Shown piece by piece: positions 35,980 to 48,493 of a stretch of 64,000 nucleotides of DNA (its first letter is position 1; each line of letters starts with the position of its first letter). The DNA is from Hofstenia miamia (Eukaryota; Xenacoelomorpha; Acoela; Hofsteniidae): positions 448,189 through 512,188 of the forward strand of contig CABFPE010000567.1 in NCBI GenBank assembly GCA_900660155.1, read 5' to 3'. A program made the position numbers and the translations under genes. The notes under the pieces were generated by a model. The model did no database searches, had not been told where the DNA came from, and was given only the letters and a program-made list of their open reading frames with translations.

Positions 35980-38900
35980 TTATTTACCAATACAAAACTT
36001 TTTAAAAATAGTTTCCAAAATGTCCTCAGAGGTAACCACACCAGTTAATGAGCCCAAATGGTCTAAAGCATTTCGTAACTCGAATGCTTGTATAGATTCA
36101 TCGCTGGTAGAAAGAGCTGATCTCAATGAGCTGACGACTTCATGAACTGCATCATGCTGTCTTTGTGTAAAGATAAGTCCATCGTCTGATAAACTCGTGT
36201 GAGCGATAGACTTTATTCGCTCTTCTAGAACTGAGCTAAATTCAATGACGTAATGATTTTTAGTAAATAGCATACAATCAACTAAAATTTAATGATATAT
36301 TAATACCGAAATGATTGAATGTTCGTGTAACTTAGAAGTTAGGATGCCGGTACAAAAATAGAGCTGAAATAAATTTCTTAAATGAACAAGATACGGAACA
36401 AGAAACGGCGTATTTTTATTGAAGGACAATCCAATATGATAGAGCAAAGTACGTCTGTAAGTAGCAAAATTTCTTTATACTCGTCCCGAAATTTTTATCG
36501 GTGCAAAATATGAAGTTAAAAATCTGAAATGGAACCATCTAATAAGAACGAAAATATATAACGAACTTAATAAAATTTGGTTATTACTGTATTTTGATAT
36601 GATCTAGGGGATTCATTTCAAATACTGTGTTCCTCTGCTCATATGCCCGGTCCGCGCTTGTATTTAAGGGGGTAGTTTTCTTTAAAGTCGCTAACCGAGG
36701 CTATATAAAAAAGCACGGATTTCGAATTTCATTGATATAAACTAGTTTTATATATTTTTCAGCTTCTACCTCAACTTGTGATTTACTGAATTCATAAATC
36801 ATTCCATATTATATTTAAATGACACTGTACATTACGATTCAAAATGAATTTTTATTTATTGTTTCTTATCTGGCTTGTAATTTTAATGGGCCATTGCAAG
36901 TTAACTTTTCTCAAGTCATAGGCTTTATCAAAAAAACATCATCACGTTGATTGCGCTTGTATATTAATTGTGAATAGAAGAATAATATGACTAACAATGA
37001 TTTTGGCTTTAATATAATACCTACAAGCCTATTATAGTTGAAAAGATAGTGATTTAGTGTCACTGCATACAAGCACTATTTAAACATTGCAAAACCTTCC
37101 CAAAAGCAAATATACTTTGGTATTTATAAAGCGCAACTTTCCAAAAACTAATAAAGAACGACCATTGAGAGTGGCAATAAAATAAAAGAAAGTCCTTCGA
37201 ATCAAGGTTTATCGGGGTCGAAAAAAGTATGAAGCAGCACTGACTCAGGCCTAAAATTTTTCAATATTGGCTTAATAAACTTTTTTTCTCTTACTTTGAT
37301 ACCTTACAACATTATATCAACCATTTCATTTATCAGACGGTAAATGCTATTGAGTTATTAAAAGTGCAAATGATACAAATTATTTGTAATGGTTATAGAA
37401 ATGGGGCAAATTTCACTGAGTACAACAAGACGGTTTTGGGTTATGGAGCAAAGTACTCGGGGCTGAAATCACGGCCCGGTTAAAACTTTGGTACTTAAAT
37501 TTCGGCCTAAAAAGAAACTATGTAAATTGTCGGTAAATCTCTACTTATTAGATTTACATCTCAATATTTCAGGACAAAATGCTGATTTCAACGATTAGCA
37601 TGGCGACTTATTTCATCAGTTCTTTAAGAGAATGCGATTTTGGCTTATTACTATTGTGCGTTGGAAAGGGAACAATGTAAACTAATGCAAAAAAGTAGGC
37701 GCATTATACTGCAATGCAAACATATTTTTTCCAATAAAGCATTTTCGTTAGCAACGCATTGATACAGTGTTTCAATTTCTTACATACTGATATTATAATA
37801 CACATCACTTAAAACTTTATTGAGATAAATGCAATTAATTGAAATATTACAATAATACAAAATTCGCATTTGGGAAAAATAAATATTTTCGGCCTTCATT
37901 CTTTAAAGGATTATAACGAATGTTCGGTAAATTTTTGCAAAAAATAATATTAACTTGAATAACAAAATAACTTTTCAGCCGCTGTTCTTTATATATGAAC
38001 GATTGCTTCCCAAGTGATTCCAACTTTGATTACTTATTGATCTTTGAAATTTAAATTTCAAAAAAATTTGATTATCAAATATAAAAGTTCAGCTGAAAAA
38101 TTTACTCGTTACTAGAATAAAAAGCTTCAAAAATAGAATTAAATACATCAAAATTATTGAAAATGGGAATTATTTAATATAATAATACATAACAAAGTGA
38201 AATCCAATATTCCATAGAAATTGGAATAATAGTATGTTACTTGACAGTGTTAAAGATAAATTGCCATATTTGCAGCAGTTGATATCTGAAAACATACCTG
38301 AAGGTGTCGAATCCATCACTAGTTAAACATGATATAAAGATTGCATCTTGTCGAAAATTAGAATTCACAAACTGCCTCAATTGGTTAGTAGATTGATCAT
38401 GAATTAGATCACTTTTATTACAGACGAAGATGAAAGACGTGCCTGAAGATGACGGAAAATCGTTCGTTAAAGATGAAGAAAAATAGTCCTTCCAGTTGTG
38501 GAGAGTAAAAAGATGTACAACAACATCTGCTGTCTTCAACATATGAGTGGCTCTTCGAATGCCTTCAACTTCAATTTCGTCGCAATCAGACCTAAAGATA
38601 AAAATAACTAAATGCTAGTGCATTAGATAGTCAGCCTATATAAACAAAAACAATCAAATAATATATTCTAGAGGGCATAGGTCAAGTTGTCTTTCCTTCA
38701 GCTCACTTCGGAGGAGAAAGACCATGTTTTACCAAAGCCTTTCAAATCATCTATTGAAAACTGAATCACCTCAAACAAATCTCATTGAATGAGCGTTTTT
38801 TAAGAATTTTGATAACGTCAACTAATAATAGATAACTATTTTGTAAATAATGCATTTCTAAAGCTAATAGTAACTGTACTTGCTGTCCTTAGACAGCAAT

Positions 38901-41900
38901 GAATATTGGATATGTTACAATCGGATTTTCAAGAAAATTAAGGATATCTATATTAGTAAAATTGGATTAAGTTGAAAACTGTTGACAGTACAGTCGAAAC
39001 CGGTTTTTTCTTACACTGGGTTTTTCTTACTTTCTTATTTTTCTTACTTTTCATTCATGCAAAAAATTAAAAATTCATCTTTTACAGCTTAAGTCAATTG
39101 GTTTTTTCTTACTTCGGTTTTTTCTAACTTATCGGTTCTTTCTTACTCTGTTATCTGCTTTAAATGAAAAAATGCGTTCAATTTGAAGTGAGTTTTTCTA
39201 ACTTTTTGGTCTACTATTTTCTGGTCATAAATTCATGTTAGAATAATTGTCTCTCGCCTTCTCATTGTCACCACCAAGGTCAGATTCCGCAGAGGTGAAA
39301 TGGCCTCACCCATTCATATGTTAGAAACATGAGATACTGTATTGTCGAATGCTGACTCATTCATTCGGTTTAAAGCTAAGCGACGATGCCTGGCAATGGG
39401 AATCTATTACAATAGATTTTAACTTGCAAAATAACGTTTTCTAAGGGACTTTTTTGTTCAAAAATAACTCCCTATAGACGTTTTTTGTTTGAGTTCGAAA
39501 AAAGTTCTTTTTCTATAACTATTGGTTTTTTCTAACTATCGGTTTTTTCTTACTTTTTTTGGTGCAAAAAAATGGTTAGAAAAAACCGGTTTCGACTGTA
39601 TTCTCAACACCCATCTCAATGACCAATTGCATCTGCTACTAATGAAACGATTGTTTTCAACATTTTGATAATTTTCAAAGTTTGAATTCATTAACAAAAT
39701 TCTGTATTTAAACTCTCTCTGGTATAAAAGAATCACTAATAAGAGAAAACTGTCTATTATAACATAGCAATTAAGTTTTGATGAAAATTTGCTTCAAACT
39801 TTCGAGGTATAAATAACTACCGTAGTAAATAAAAAGTCAAATTTTGAAGATTGATATCCGGAATGCATTGTACATGCACATGTGTAAATTAAATTTACTG
39901 TCCATAACTTTGATGAAAATGTGACATTGTAAAGAAGTACAAAAATTTATTAGTAAGCTACGGAAATAAAATAGATTAACGGCTTACAGTTTTCGGATGC
40001 CAGCTGTATCTATCAATGAGACCAAATGTCCTCCAATGCTGAGAGATTTTTCAATTAAATCGCGAGTAGTACCAGGAATATTGGATACTATTGCAGATTG
40101 TGACCTTGAAAGACGATTCAGGAGAGAACTTTTACCAACATTGGGCTCGCCAACAATTGCAACCAAAACATTACTGTGCTCAATTATCATAAAATCAATG
40201 GTTTGAGAAGGATGTGGTGATAAATTGTCGGTACACATGTGACATTATTTCACGACATGATTTTTATCAAAACAACTAATTTACTTTCAAAAATTAAAGC
40301 ACAATAATTTAAAAACCTTAATCCCGTCCTTAACTCTCTTGATGATCGAGTAGGTCTTCAAGTGCTTTTGCATTTGACAAATAAGCTCTTCTAGGCTCTT
40401 ATAAAGTTCTTGTGAAGTGTGAATATTGTCAACATCTCCAAAGTCAATTGAAGCATCCAACAGTGCAGCTTGGTTTACAAGAGTTTTCTTCCACTCGTTG
40501 TAAAGAGAAAAAGTATAGTCAGAGTCAAGTGATTTCAAAGCCAGCCTTCGCTGTTCAGTAGTGGACGATTCAATCAAATCATGAAGGCCTTCAACCTAAA
40601 TAAACCGCTTAATGTCCGTATTATTGTCCTCTTCAATAATACTTCGCTTATTATAAATATACCACATAATCATACATTCATTAGTTTCGTTTATTTCAGA
40701 TGTATTTTGAATGATATCAGAAAGTGTAAAAGAGCGAAGTCAGTTGATAAATCGAAAATTCGATAAATACTATTATTAGTTTGTAAAGTCCAATGCCGTT
40801 TCCCAAATTTGTTACTAATATAAAATATTAGATGCTTACAATCAAACCTGTAACAAGTTCATTTTTCCATTAAGGAATGCCTTCTTAGTGAACTCCCCAG
40901 GATGTGCTAGTCTACAGAGTTTACCCAAAGCAGAAAGCACCCCACTGACAACAGAAACACTTCCATGAACATGCAATTCAACAACATCTTCACCTGTCAA
41001 CAAATTAATTAAATATTAAAATTATTCTTAAATGAAAATAATATTTCATTTAATTGCAAAAAAGAGGGATTAACAATGAACTATGTTGATTGCATTAGTT
41101 TGAGGAGCTTTGAAAAATAACTTTAACGAACATTGGAACAAAAATTATCATTTGAGTTAAGAGCCAATGATGTTGGAAAGTAGTAAACCACTTATGCAAC
41201 CATTACATATTGTTTTGTTAGTGAAAATGGAAATCAATTTCGATGCAATTTAACAAGTATTTTGGTAGATTGTAGAAAACCCATGAAAAACAATGAAAAA
41301 ACAAGGCATAATGAGATTGAATGACAATGTTCTTAAACCATTTGCAATTTTAAAAAACACGAAAAATCGTGGATTGAACTTTAACTGGAAGGTATTGTAA
41401 AACTAAAAGAATACCAGAAAAAAGATATAATGGCAAATATGTGCATGTTGGGCATGAAAGTCCAATTTTAATTCCATAGGTTTGCTCGAGAATTCAGATT
41501 GTGCATTAATCATATGTGATATCATTGTTAATTGCAGGTATTGTAACTTCATCTACTTTGTCGTCTTCTTTACATTCTTAGTTCAATTACAGTTTATATT
41601 TTACTTGTTCTACGCCAACTCAGTGTCAAGAATATTATTGAAGACATGCTGAGATCAAGAGTATTTGGTATGGTGGATACAGTCATACAACAGGCGGGCG
41701 TTGTTTGTGAGATTTCTTAAAAATGTAATTGTCCAATAGAATTGCTGTGCAAAATCTGTTTCTGTCAATAATGCCGCTTTTGATAACCTCAAATTTTGCA
41801 AAGCACTAATTAATAACACACCCAGGTGACTGCTAAAACAATATATTCTGATGGAATTTATGTACGAAGACTTCTAGCACGTCAGTACAGTTCAATCGTA

Positions 41901-42321
41901 GTTCACAATTTTCCCATACAGCTTTGATAATACATTTTCAGGTGAATTGGTGGTGTAATATAACTTAAGGGTCAACAATCTAGGTATTAAATACCTTAAT
42001 ATTTTGCTTGTTTCCATTGGTTTACACTTTTTTTCTGAAACTTAGAGGCAAAAAAAAATGAAAAAAGTGTATACCTGTAAAACTATTAGGCTTTGGAAAC
42101 CAGAGTAACATTGACTTATCTAATACTTCATCTTCCTCAAATATCTGACGAAGAGAAGCCTTTCTTGGTTGTGGCAATCTGGTCTTTGTTAACTTTTCAA
42201 CTATAGACGCAGTTGCTGGACCAGACACTCTAACTATAGATATTGCACATTTACCAGGACCAGACGATAATGAGTAAATGGTTTTAGAACAAAAATGTGA
42301 AAATCTTGCTATCAGCATCAT
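35980..42321 (-). CDS. GTPBP3: GTPBP3/MnmE, mitochondrial tRNA modification GTPase (six exons)
   Basis: With MTO1, GTPBP3 installs taurinomethyluridine (5-carboxymethylaminomethyl-type) groups at wobble U34 of mitochondrial tRNAs. The exons are 42075-42321, 40848-40993, 40317-40595, 39988-40178, 38298-38591 and 35980-36235. All introns are GT-AG in continuous phase, giving 470 aa (human 492). The N-terminal TrmE domain includes [13 protein letters not shown] and [30 protein letters not shown]. The G domain shows G1 [10 protein letters not shown]2 TTRD, G3 DTAG and G4 NKSD. The C-terminus is FCIGK, with the catalytic-type Cys of MnmE proteins. The exon 4 acceptor has a weak pyrimidine tract, so it is the least certain junction. 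Intron 4 contains a pogo-type MITE. Confidence 0.94.
36236..38297. other. GTPBP3 intron 5 (2.06 kb)
   Basis: AT-rich intron with no recognisable transposon, exon or open frame of note. Confidence 0.6.
38991..39598. mobile_element. pogo/Tigger-type MITE with TA duplication
   Basis: The left end CAGTCGAAACCGGTTTTTTC and the inverse of the right end are identical over more than 20 bp. TA lies on both sides (38989-38990 and 39599-39600). CAGT-starting ends with TA targets are typical of pogo/Tigger relatives. Subterminal regions carry about eight further copies of the word GGTTTTTTCTTAC or GGTTTTTTCTAAC. The 608-bp body has no transposase. It sits in GTPBP3 intron 4. Confidence 0.85.
41000..42074. 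other. GTPBP3 intron 1 (about 1.08 kb)
   Basis: No recognised element or exon. Confidence 0.6.
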
Positions 42322-42991
42322 TGCGGAACATCAATTCTATAAACTTAATAAAATAAATACAATTTTGAAACTATAAACAAAACTAGTAAAGTAAGTACAC
42401 AAAAGAACTATTTAATGAAATTTCTTTAAGAGAAGAAAATATGCTGGTGAAAAATGAGTACCCATGCAGTAATAATAAAAAAGAAGTGTTACATCTGTTA
42501 CATAGTCCTCTGGTGCCCTGTCTAAATCACATAGAAAGAAAGATGGGTCCAATAAAAATGAATATTTTGTACATATTGTATTGAACATCAACCACTGCAT
42601 TTAATAGTAAACATGAAAATGCACAAAAGATTTAAACTCATGAATTGCTTTTAATTGCAGTTAAAGTTTACAAAAACTAGTCTAACGATAGCCTTATTGG
42701 TAGAGCAAATGTAAACAAAAAACTATATATTATTATCATAATTGTTGATATTATTTCTGTTCCTTGTGAGCATCTAGGGGTAACACCCCACCAGTTGGCG
42801 CAACTGATACACACAAAGCACAACTTTCTGTCAAAACAAATAACGATGGTAAACCGAATAACTATCACAGTGGATTTTGGAATGTCTTATATTTGGTCAA
42901 CACAGCATATCTTTAGCAATAAGATATATTCAGTGTGAGGACAGAAATTTCAAGAAATATTAACATATTAAAAATATTCAATTAGAAAAGA
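42322..42991. other. QRSL1-GTPBP3 intergenic spacer (670 bp)
   Basis: It holds the 3' end of QRSL1 and the leader of GTPBP3. A tRNA-like A-box word (TAGCCTTATTGGTAGAGC) occurs near 42690 without a matching B box or cloverleaf. Two 60-codon minus frames show no similarity. Confidence 0.4.
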
Positions 42992-44395
42992 CTATTTATT
43001 ATTAGATAAAATTAAAGATATCTCTGAATCAATATTAGAATATGAAAAGTTCAACTTATTCTCTAACCAAGCAGCTACTGCTAAAAGCTTCCAGTCTTTT
43101 CCAGGCGCCGCAACTATTTGAATACCTAGCGGTAGGCCTTCATCTGAAAGACCACATGGCAAAACAAGTGCTGGAGAGCCATTTAAATTGAACATCATTG
43201 TGGAAACATCATTCGAAAAGGTTAGGAGTTGATTGTACCCTACATCCTCGATATCATTTAAGCGTAAATGCTTCGCAATTATTGGGGTGACGATGAAATC
43301 CACAAGCCCAAATGCTTCGGATATTTCATTACAAATAATTCTACGTAGCTTTGTGGCACTGAGAAAGTATTTGCCATAGTTATTCTTTTTTAATATGTAA
43401 TTCCCGATTTGAATGCGACCACGCACTTGCTCCCTAAGGTGATGTTGAGAATTTTTACCAAAATGGAAACCATCGTAACGCGCCATATTAGAAGAAACAT
43501 CTGCAAAACATAGGGAAGCATAACAAGCAGGTGTATATCTAGTATGATCCAAAGCGACAGGAATAATTTGAGATCCGGAAGTTTCAAATATCGAAAGGAC
43601 TTTAGACCATGTATCAATAGCTTCCGATGGAATTTCCTTCACGTGAAACTCTGACGAAACACCTATTTTTATATCATTGAAGTTAAAAGTGTCATTAAAA
43701 GACTCAACTTCTATAGAAGTCTGATCTTTAGTATCAATTCCCTGACTATGATGAAATGCACATGCTACACCTCCCACAGTTCTCGACAAAAAGCCAGGAC
43801 AGTCTAACGAATTAGCCAAGGCGATCAAACCATGACGAGATAAAGCACCATATGATGGCTTAAAACCTACGACTCCACATAAAGCAGCTGGAATTCTTAT
43901 AGAACCACCAGTATCTGACCCAATGGCAAACGGCACTATGCCAGCTGCAACGCAAACAGCACTTCCGCTTGAGCTGCCACCTGGTAAGAGCCAATTATCA
44001 CTAAGACTATGCAACCAAGGATTGCGGGCTTTATATTCATTTTTAACATTAACACCAAAGGAACCCATGGCAAATTCATCAAGAGTGGTTTTACCGATTA
44101 ATACGGCACCTGCATCAAGCAGTCTCTGCACTACAGTAGCAGTGTAAGGAGATTCAAAATCACTAAGAACATCAGAACAACATGTCGTCTTAGTGTTACT
44201 TACACAAAAATTGTCCTTGGCCGCAAAAGGAATTCCATGTAAGTTCTCAACTGCAGTCTTTTTTTGAATTGGTGATGAAAACTTTGATACGAAACAGTTT
44301 AAATGCGACAATTGCTCGCTTAATTTAAGAGATCGAGCAACCAGATCTATATTCAGAGTTTTTCTTAAAGTCTGAAAATATTGACTAGCATTCAT
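42992..44395 (-). CDS. QRSL1: QRSL1/GatA, mitochondrial glutamyl-tRNA(Gln) amidotransferase subunit A
   Basis: QRSL1 is the amidase subunit of the mitochondrial GatCAB complex, which converts Glu-tRNA(Gln) to Gln-tRNA(Gln) using ammonia from glutamine. It is one uninterrupted 467-codon exon (human 528 aa). The amidase-signature catalytic triad is intact: Lys60 (IPFAAKDNF), cis-Ser141 (PGGSSSGSA) and nucleophile Ser165 (GSDTGGSIRIPAALCG). Family blocks GKTTLDEFAMGS, VGFKPSYGALSRHGLIAL, SNMARYDGFHFG, VRGRIQIGNYIL and GSPALVLPCGLSDEGLPLGI follow in order. The N-terminus is short with no obvious presequence. An AATAAA word overlaps the stop codon region. Confidence 0.96.
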   Translation of the reverse strand: MNASQYFQTLRKTLNIDLVARSLKLSEQLSHLNCFVSKFSSPIQKKTAVENLHGIPFAAKDNFCVSNTKTTCCSDVLSDFESPYTATVVQRLLDAGAVLIGKTTLDEFAMGSFGVNVKNEYKARNPWLHSLSDNWLLPGGSSSGSAVCVAAGIVPFAIGSDTGGSIRIPAALCGVVGFKPSYGALSRHGLIALANSLDCPGFLSRTVGGVACAFHHSQGIDTKDQTSIEVESFNDTFNFNDIKIGVSSEFHVKEIPSEAIDTWSKVLSIFETSGSQIIPVALDHTRYTPACYASLCFADVSSNMARYDGFHFGKNSQHHLREQVRGRIQIGNYILKKNNYGKYFLSATKLRRIICNEISEAFGLVDFIVTPIIAKHLRLNDIEDVGYNQLLTFSNDVSTMMFNLNGSPALVLPCGLSDEGLPLGIQIVAAPGKDWKLLAVAAWLENKLNFSYSNIDSEISLILSNNK

Positions 44396-45095
44396 TAATG
44401 ACTAGCATTAAAACTAAATCCCAAAATGAAGTTTAAACTAAATAGTTTATCTAAAATACAATAATAAATTAATCCATTCATCTTATATCAGTACTTCTCG
44501 AAATTCTATATATGACTTACATAAAAACAAACACGTTTGTGCAAAATTAACACTTTAATTAATAAAAACTATAAATTAAACCTATAAATGAGCAAAAGCA
44601 AACACCTGGCTTACGATACTAGAAATGATTTCAACATACTTAAAGTGCAAAATAGGTATATGTATGTATGTATGTGTGTATGTATGCATGTATATGCAGT
44701 GTAGTACGCGTTATAGCAACCAATTATACAACTAAAAATCTTGCTAATAAAAACTTGTTTAAAAAAAAGCTTTTATTAGCGATTACAATTGTTTACAACA
44801 GCGATTTACTTGATAATATGCAAACAATGCTCTTAAACAGATTGCTATTTTGCATACCGCACTGTATATGAAAAATCAAAATCGTTTTCCATCTGCATTT
44901 GACCTTCTGTGACAGAAAAACGAGTTTGCATTTTATCAAAATTAAAAGTTGTGCGCATTTCAAAATGAACTTCGAAAAGTTCATGTAAAACTACTTTAGG
45001 AAAAAAATATTTTTTACATAACTCTATATATATAAAAAAAAACGATTTTCATTCAATTTCATTTTATCTACAGAGAAACAAAAATGAGTTTTAAT
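44396..45095. other. MRPS14-QRSL1 spacer, QRSL1-proximal part
   Basis: It contains a TATG/TGTA simple repeat at about 44655-44695. No gene was recognised. An acceptor-like gggatttag lies about 18 nt upstream of the QRSL1 ATG on the minus strand. Confidence 0.4.
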
Positions 45096-45390
45096 AAATA
45101 TATCAGTCATAGCTAGTACAGGCTAGTAAAATACCTAGTTTCTTAAATTGATCATATGTAATAATAATTGGGAGGCTACGCTTACATGTGTTTACGTCGA
45201 ATGCAGCAGAAATGATGCACGTCAGCACTCTATATAAGCAATTCCTTTATATAAAAAATATATCAGTCATAGCTAGTACAGGCTAGTAAAATACCTAGTT
45301 TCTTAAATTGATCATATGTAATAATAATTGGGAGGCTACGCTTACATGTGTTTACGTCGAATGCAGCAGAAATGATGCACGTCAGCACTC
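45096..45390. repeat. Two-copy tandem duplication, period 160 bp
   Basis: 45096-45230 and 45256-45390 are identical over 135 bp, separated by 25 bp, giving a period of exactly 160 bp. Each copy includes TCAGTCATAGCTAGTACAGG and GTGTTTACGTCGAATGCAGC. Perfect identity points to a recent duplication. The second copy runs into a plus-strand frame of unknown meaning (MMHVSTQNKEFLPTELHN onwards, to 45578). Confidence 0.92.
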
Positions 45391-46541
45391 AAAATAAGGA
45401 ATTTCTACCTACAGAGTTGCACAATGTCCAACTGGCTTTACAGGTCGCATTTTTGCAGGCGTTACCGGACGAAAGTAAAAAAAAATTATTTCGGGAAAAT
45501 GTAGCCTCTCATAAACCATCTAAATATAATAGTCGCCTTTTGATATTGAGGTTTAATTTTCTTAGTAAACACAGTTAGTTAGAAATGTTTGAAATTTATT
45601 GCACAAATACAGATAATTATTAGTTGCAATTGTACTGTAAAGTTCCATAAGTTATTTTATTTAGTATCTTAAATATTCGTTTTGGCTGTTTTATCTGATC
45701 TCTTGGTCAATAGCTGTTAATTAATTTTTGTGGTTATTTCTACAAAATGCATAGGGAAATAAGTCTTAGTAAAGAAACAACTACAACACGTTAAAGACCT
45801 CTATCGGCCGCCAAAATCTGGTGGCCTGTACAACACTGCTACACCACAATAATGCAAAGTAATCACAAGTCACAAAGAGAAAATTAAACTGATTTTGACC
45901 GTAAATGTAGATGGCAAATTCCACCATTACGTTACCCTAAAATTATATTCCCGCCAGTGAGCACAACATATTACATAGGGAATATATGGCGGAGAACCAA
46001 GTAGTTTCCATCATATTTATTGAGAAACTGGCAAAATTTGCATTATAATTGATGAAATATCAACATTTATCAAATATGGTATGCAAGCCATTGAATTGCC
46101 GAGAGCTTCAAGAAACACCTGACACTTGATATTAATGGACAAAGAGCATACCTATGATTTAAAATCTAAAGGATGAAAAGACTTTCCCGACAATGTAACA
46201 TTAGGTTTGCTACTTGCAATGCTCTATGGGCTTTTACAGACTATCTTGAATAGACCAATGAACAGTTTGCGATTTCAAATATAGATAGAATTTAAAATGT
46301 ATGATTATGGATATTACGTAAATTTAACTTTAATGACAAAAACCAACCAGGATTTATAAAATAGATCATTAACAAAGTCAATGCATTCACCATTGTTGAA
46401 ACTGGAAATATAAATATGTATATAAATGAATTTCTGTTGAGCTCTGTACTGATGTTTCCACTATTTAACTTTAAAGAGAATTGAAAACATTTGGAAAAAA
46501 TTGTAATAAAAAATTCATATTGAAAATTTTGAAGTCCTTCA
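45391..46541. other. MRPS14-QRSL1 spacer, MRPS14-proximal part
   Basis: The plus frame to 45578 includes VQLALQVAFLQALPDESKKK and resembles no family I know. The rest is decayed AT-rich sequence. Confidence 0.3.
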
Positions 46542-46892
46542 TCACCACATTGCTCTTATGTATCCTGAAACGAGTCCATGATCGGCTAAATTGCGCCAAT
46601 ATATTCTACTGATATTCCATGGTTTTAGAGTACCTGGACCAGGCTTCCTGGAAGTGATTCTACACCGCATTTTAGTACGAGTGGCATGAACATCGAGAGG
46701 CATTTCTTTGATTTCATCAGCAACAATCTTGCGAAATTCTTTTGGTAACACCTCACTTCTTACAATACCAGTAAGTATTCGAACACGTTCGGCGTTTTCT
46801 TTAACCATAACGCGTCGCTTAGCATCCCGTTTCATCCGATGATCAGCCCAATACATGCCTCTTCGGAAAAATAAATGAAATCTATTAAGCAT
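46542..46892 (-). CDS. MRPS14: MRPS14, mitochondrial small-subunit ribosomal protein uS14m
   Basis: uS14m is a component of the head of the mitochondrial small ribosomal subunit. It is a single exon of 116 aa (human 128). The sequence follows uS14m throughout: YWADHRMKRDAKRRVM, ERVRILTGIVRSEVLPKEF, the core RCRITSRKPGPG, and the C-terminal SRIYWRNLADHGLVSGYIRA then MW (human [22 protein letters not shown]). The zinc-binding cysteines of some bacterial S14 proteins are absent, as in other mitochondrial members. On the minus strand the ATG directly follows a strong acceptor-like sequence, ccacttgttttag, so the mRNA 5' end is probably spliced there. Confidence 0.95.
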   Translation of the reverse strand: MLNRFHLFFRRGMYWADHRMKRDAKRRVMVKENAERVRILTGIVRSEVLPKEFRKIVADEIKEMPLDVHATRTKMRCRITSRKPGPGTLKPWNISRIYWRNLADHGLVSGYIRAMW

Positions 46893-47365
46893 CTAAAACA
46901 AGTGGAAATATAAAGTAAATGTTCGCATAAAAATATTTTTAAATGATATGATAAATAAATATAATGCTCGTAAACCAATTTGAAAACGAATAACTATATT
47001 AATGAGAAGGAAAACCACAATACGTTCTAAAGAATTAAGTTATAAAAGAAGCTTTTTAACTGACAAATGTGGTAGAGCCATGCTAAATATAAATAGAAAA
47101 AAAGATAAATGTTTATGAACTAATAGGCCTCACTCCCTACTACCTGAAAATCAAAGCGATGTGGATGAGTCACTTTCACTCCTATAGAAAACCGAGACAC
47201 CAATTAAATTTTCACATTTTGGTTATTATCTCAACATTATGTTATAACCACGTAATGAATTCTAATGTGTTGCTTAAGAACATAAAAACATCCTAGTAAC
47301 TAACAAGAACACTTCGATTTCTATGTGTTATATATTTGAAACCAAACGTAACACAGTAAGATATA
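46893..47365. other. DAP3-MRPS14 spacer, MRPS14-proximal part
   Basis: Leader or promoter region of MRPS14; no other feature seen. Confidence 0.35.
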
Positions 47366-48190
47366 CCACTGGACAAAAGAAATGGGACGACACAATATAA
47401 AAGTGAAAAATGATTTAAAAAATTAGTATTCAGCATAAAATAGGCAGTCAATAACAGAAAAAATGTCACTAGCATTGAGTCACAGATCAAATGTGCTGAA
47501 TCACCTCATTAACCCGATGGGAGAAATGAAAGAAAATTTCTTAAAAAATTCGAAGATTAAGGTTTATCCACTCTTGCTTTAAATTCTAAACAAATATGCT
47601 CCATTATATTGAGGTCAGACCAATGGGAGAGAAGTGATAACTTTTTTGGTGAACCGTGATTTGTGACTGGTTTCACTATCTTGCTGAAATATAATCATAT
47701 CATGAAGGACTGTCAACAAATGTTCCCGCAAGACTTACACATAATTCGCAGAATACATGCTTCCATTTGCTGAAAATCTTCCCCACACCATGGACTAAAA
47801 GTCGCCACATTTAAACGTTGGAGTTGTGAATTAGGGTGAATTCTCATTTATGGCTTTAATCGCCTTCTAATGTACTCCAGGCGCTTAAAGTAGATATTAT
47901 AGATTTTTTATGCATTTATCTGAGTCAATTATTTCGTTGCGTTTCTGAAATATATGGTTTTATATGTAATTACTACAGATTCTACTCAAAGGGGATCAAG
48001 TTTTTTGGGGATCTCTCTTTGATAGTGTCTTATCATTTATATAGGTAGCTTTGTGAGGATACTCTGTTTCCTTGTTCATTAAAATTATTCAAACACTCAA
48101 ACTCATTCATAATGCGCTCCACATGAATTTTGCAACCTTGGTCTAAAAATAATTTATTTTATAATCGATTCCAGAGTGTATCAGAGAACT
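47366..48190 (-). mobile_element. Tc1-like transposase relic with one terminal repeat
   Basis: Minus-strand fragments read VWGRFSANGSMYSANYV, LREHLLTVLHDMIIFQQDSE and TSHKSRFTKKVITSLP, then NIMEHICLEFKARVDKP. These correspond to the Tc1 blocks VWGCFSxxG...YxxIL...FQQDxAPxHT...PxLNPIEHxWxxLKxxV. A typical Tc1 terminus (CCACTGGACAAAAGAAATGG) lies near 47368. The opposite end is not recognised. It is broken by stops and sits between DAP3 and MRPS14. Confidence 0.65.
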
Positions 48191-48493
48191 ATTTTAGAGG
48201 TAAATTACGTTAAAATCCTTGACAATGACCAATTCAATACTTTTGCCCAACACTGAAAAAATCACGTTGCATAAGAATAAAAGAGAAAACATTAAATCAC
48301 AATTACATTTTTTATCTAACCACGTTGACCGATTATTGCACACAACCAATTCGCGAAAATATTATAATTTTTATGTTGGTAAATATGTCAATACTTTTGT
48401 AAAGATCTGTATATTATAGAAGATTAATAAACTTTTGAAAAAAACTAGAAAAGCTAGCAAAATAAAAAACAATAATAATAATTATATTTGAGA

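Noticed and set aside
42680-42730. tRNA or SINE promoter suggested by TAGCCTTATTGGTAGAGC
   Set aside because: Looks like an A box, but there is no B box at the right distance and no cloverleaf can be drawn.
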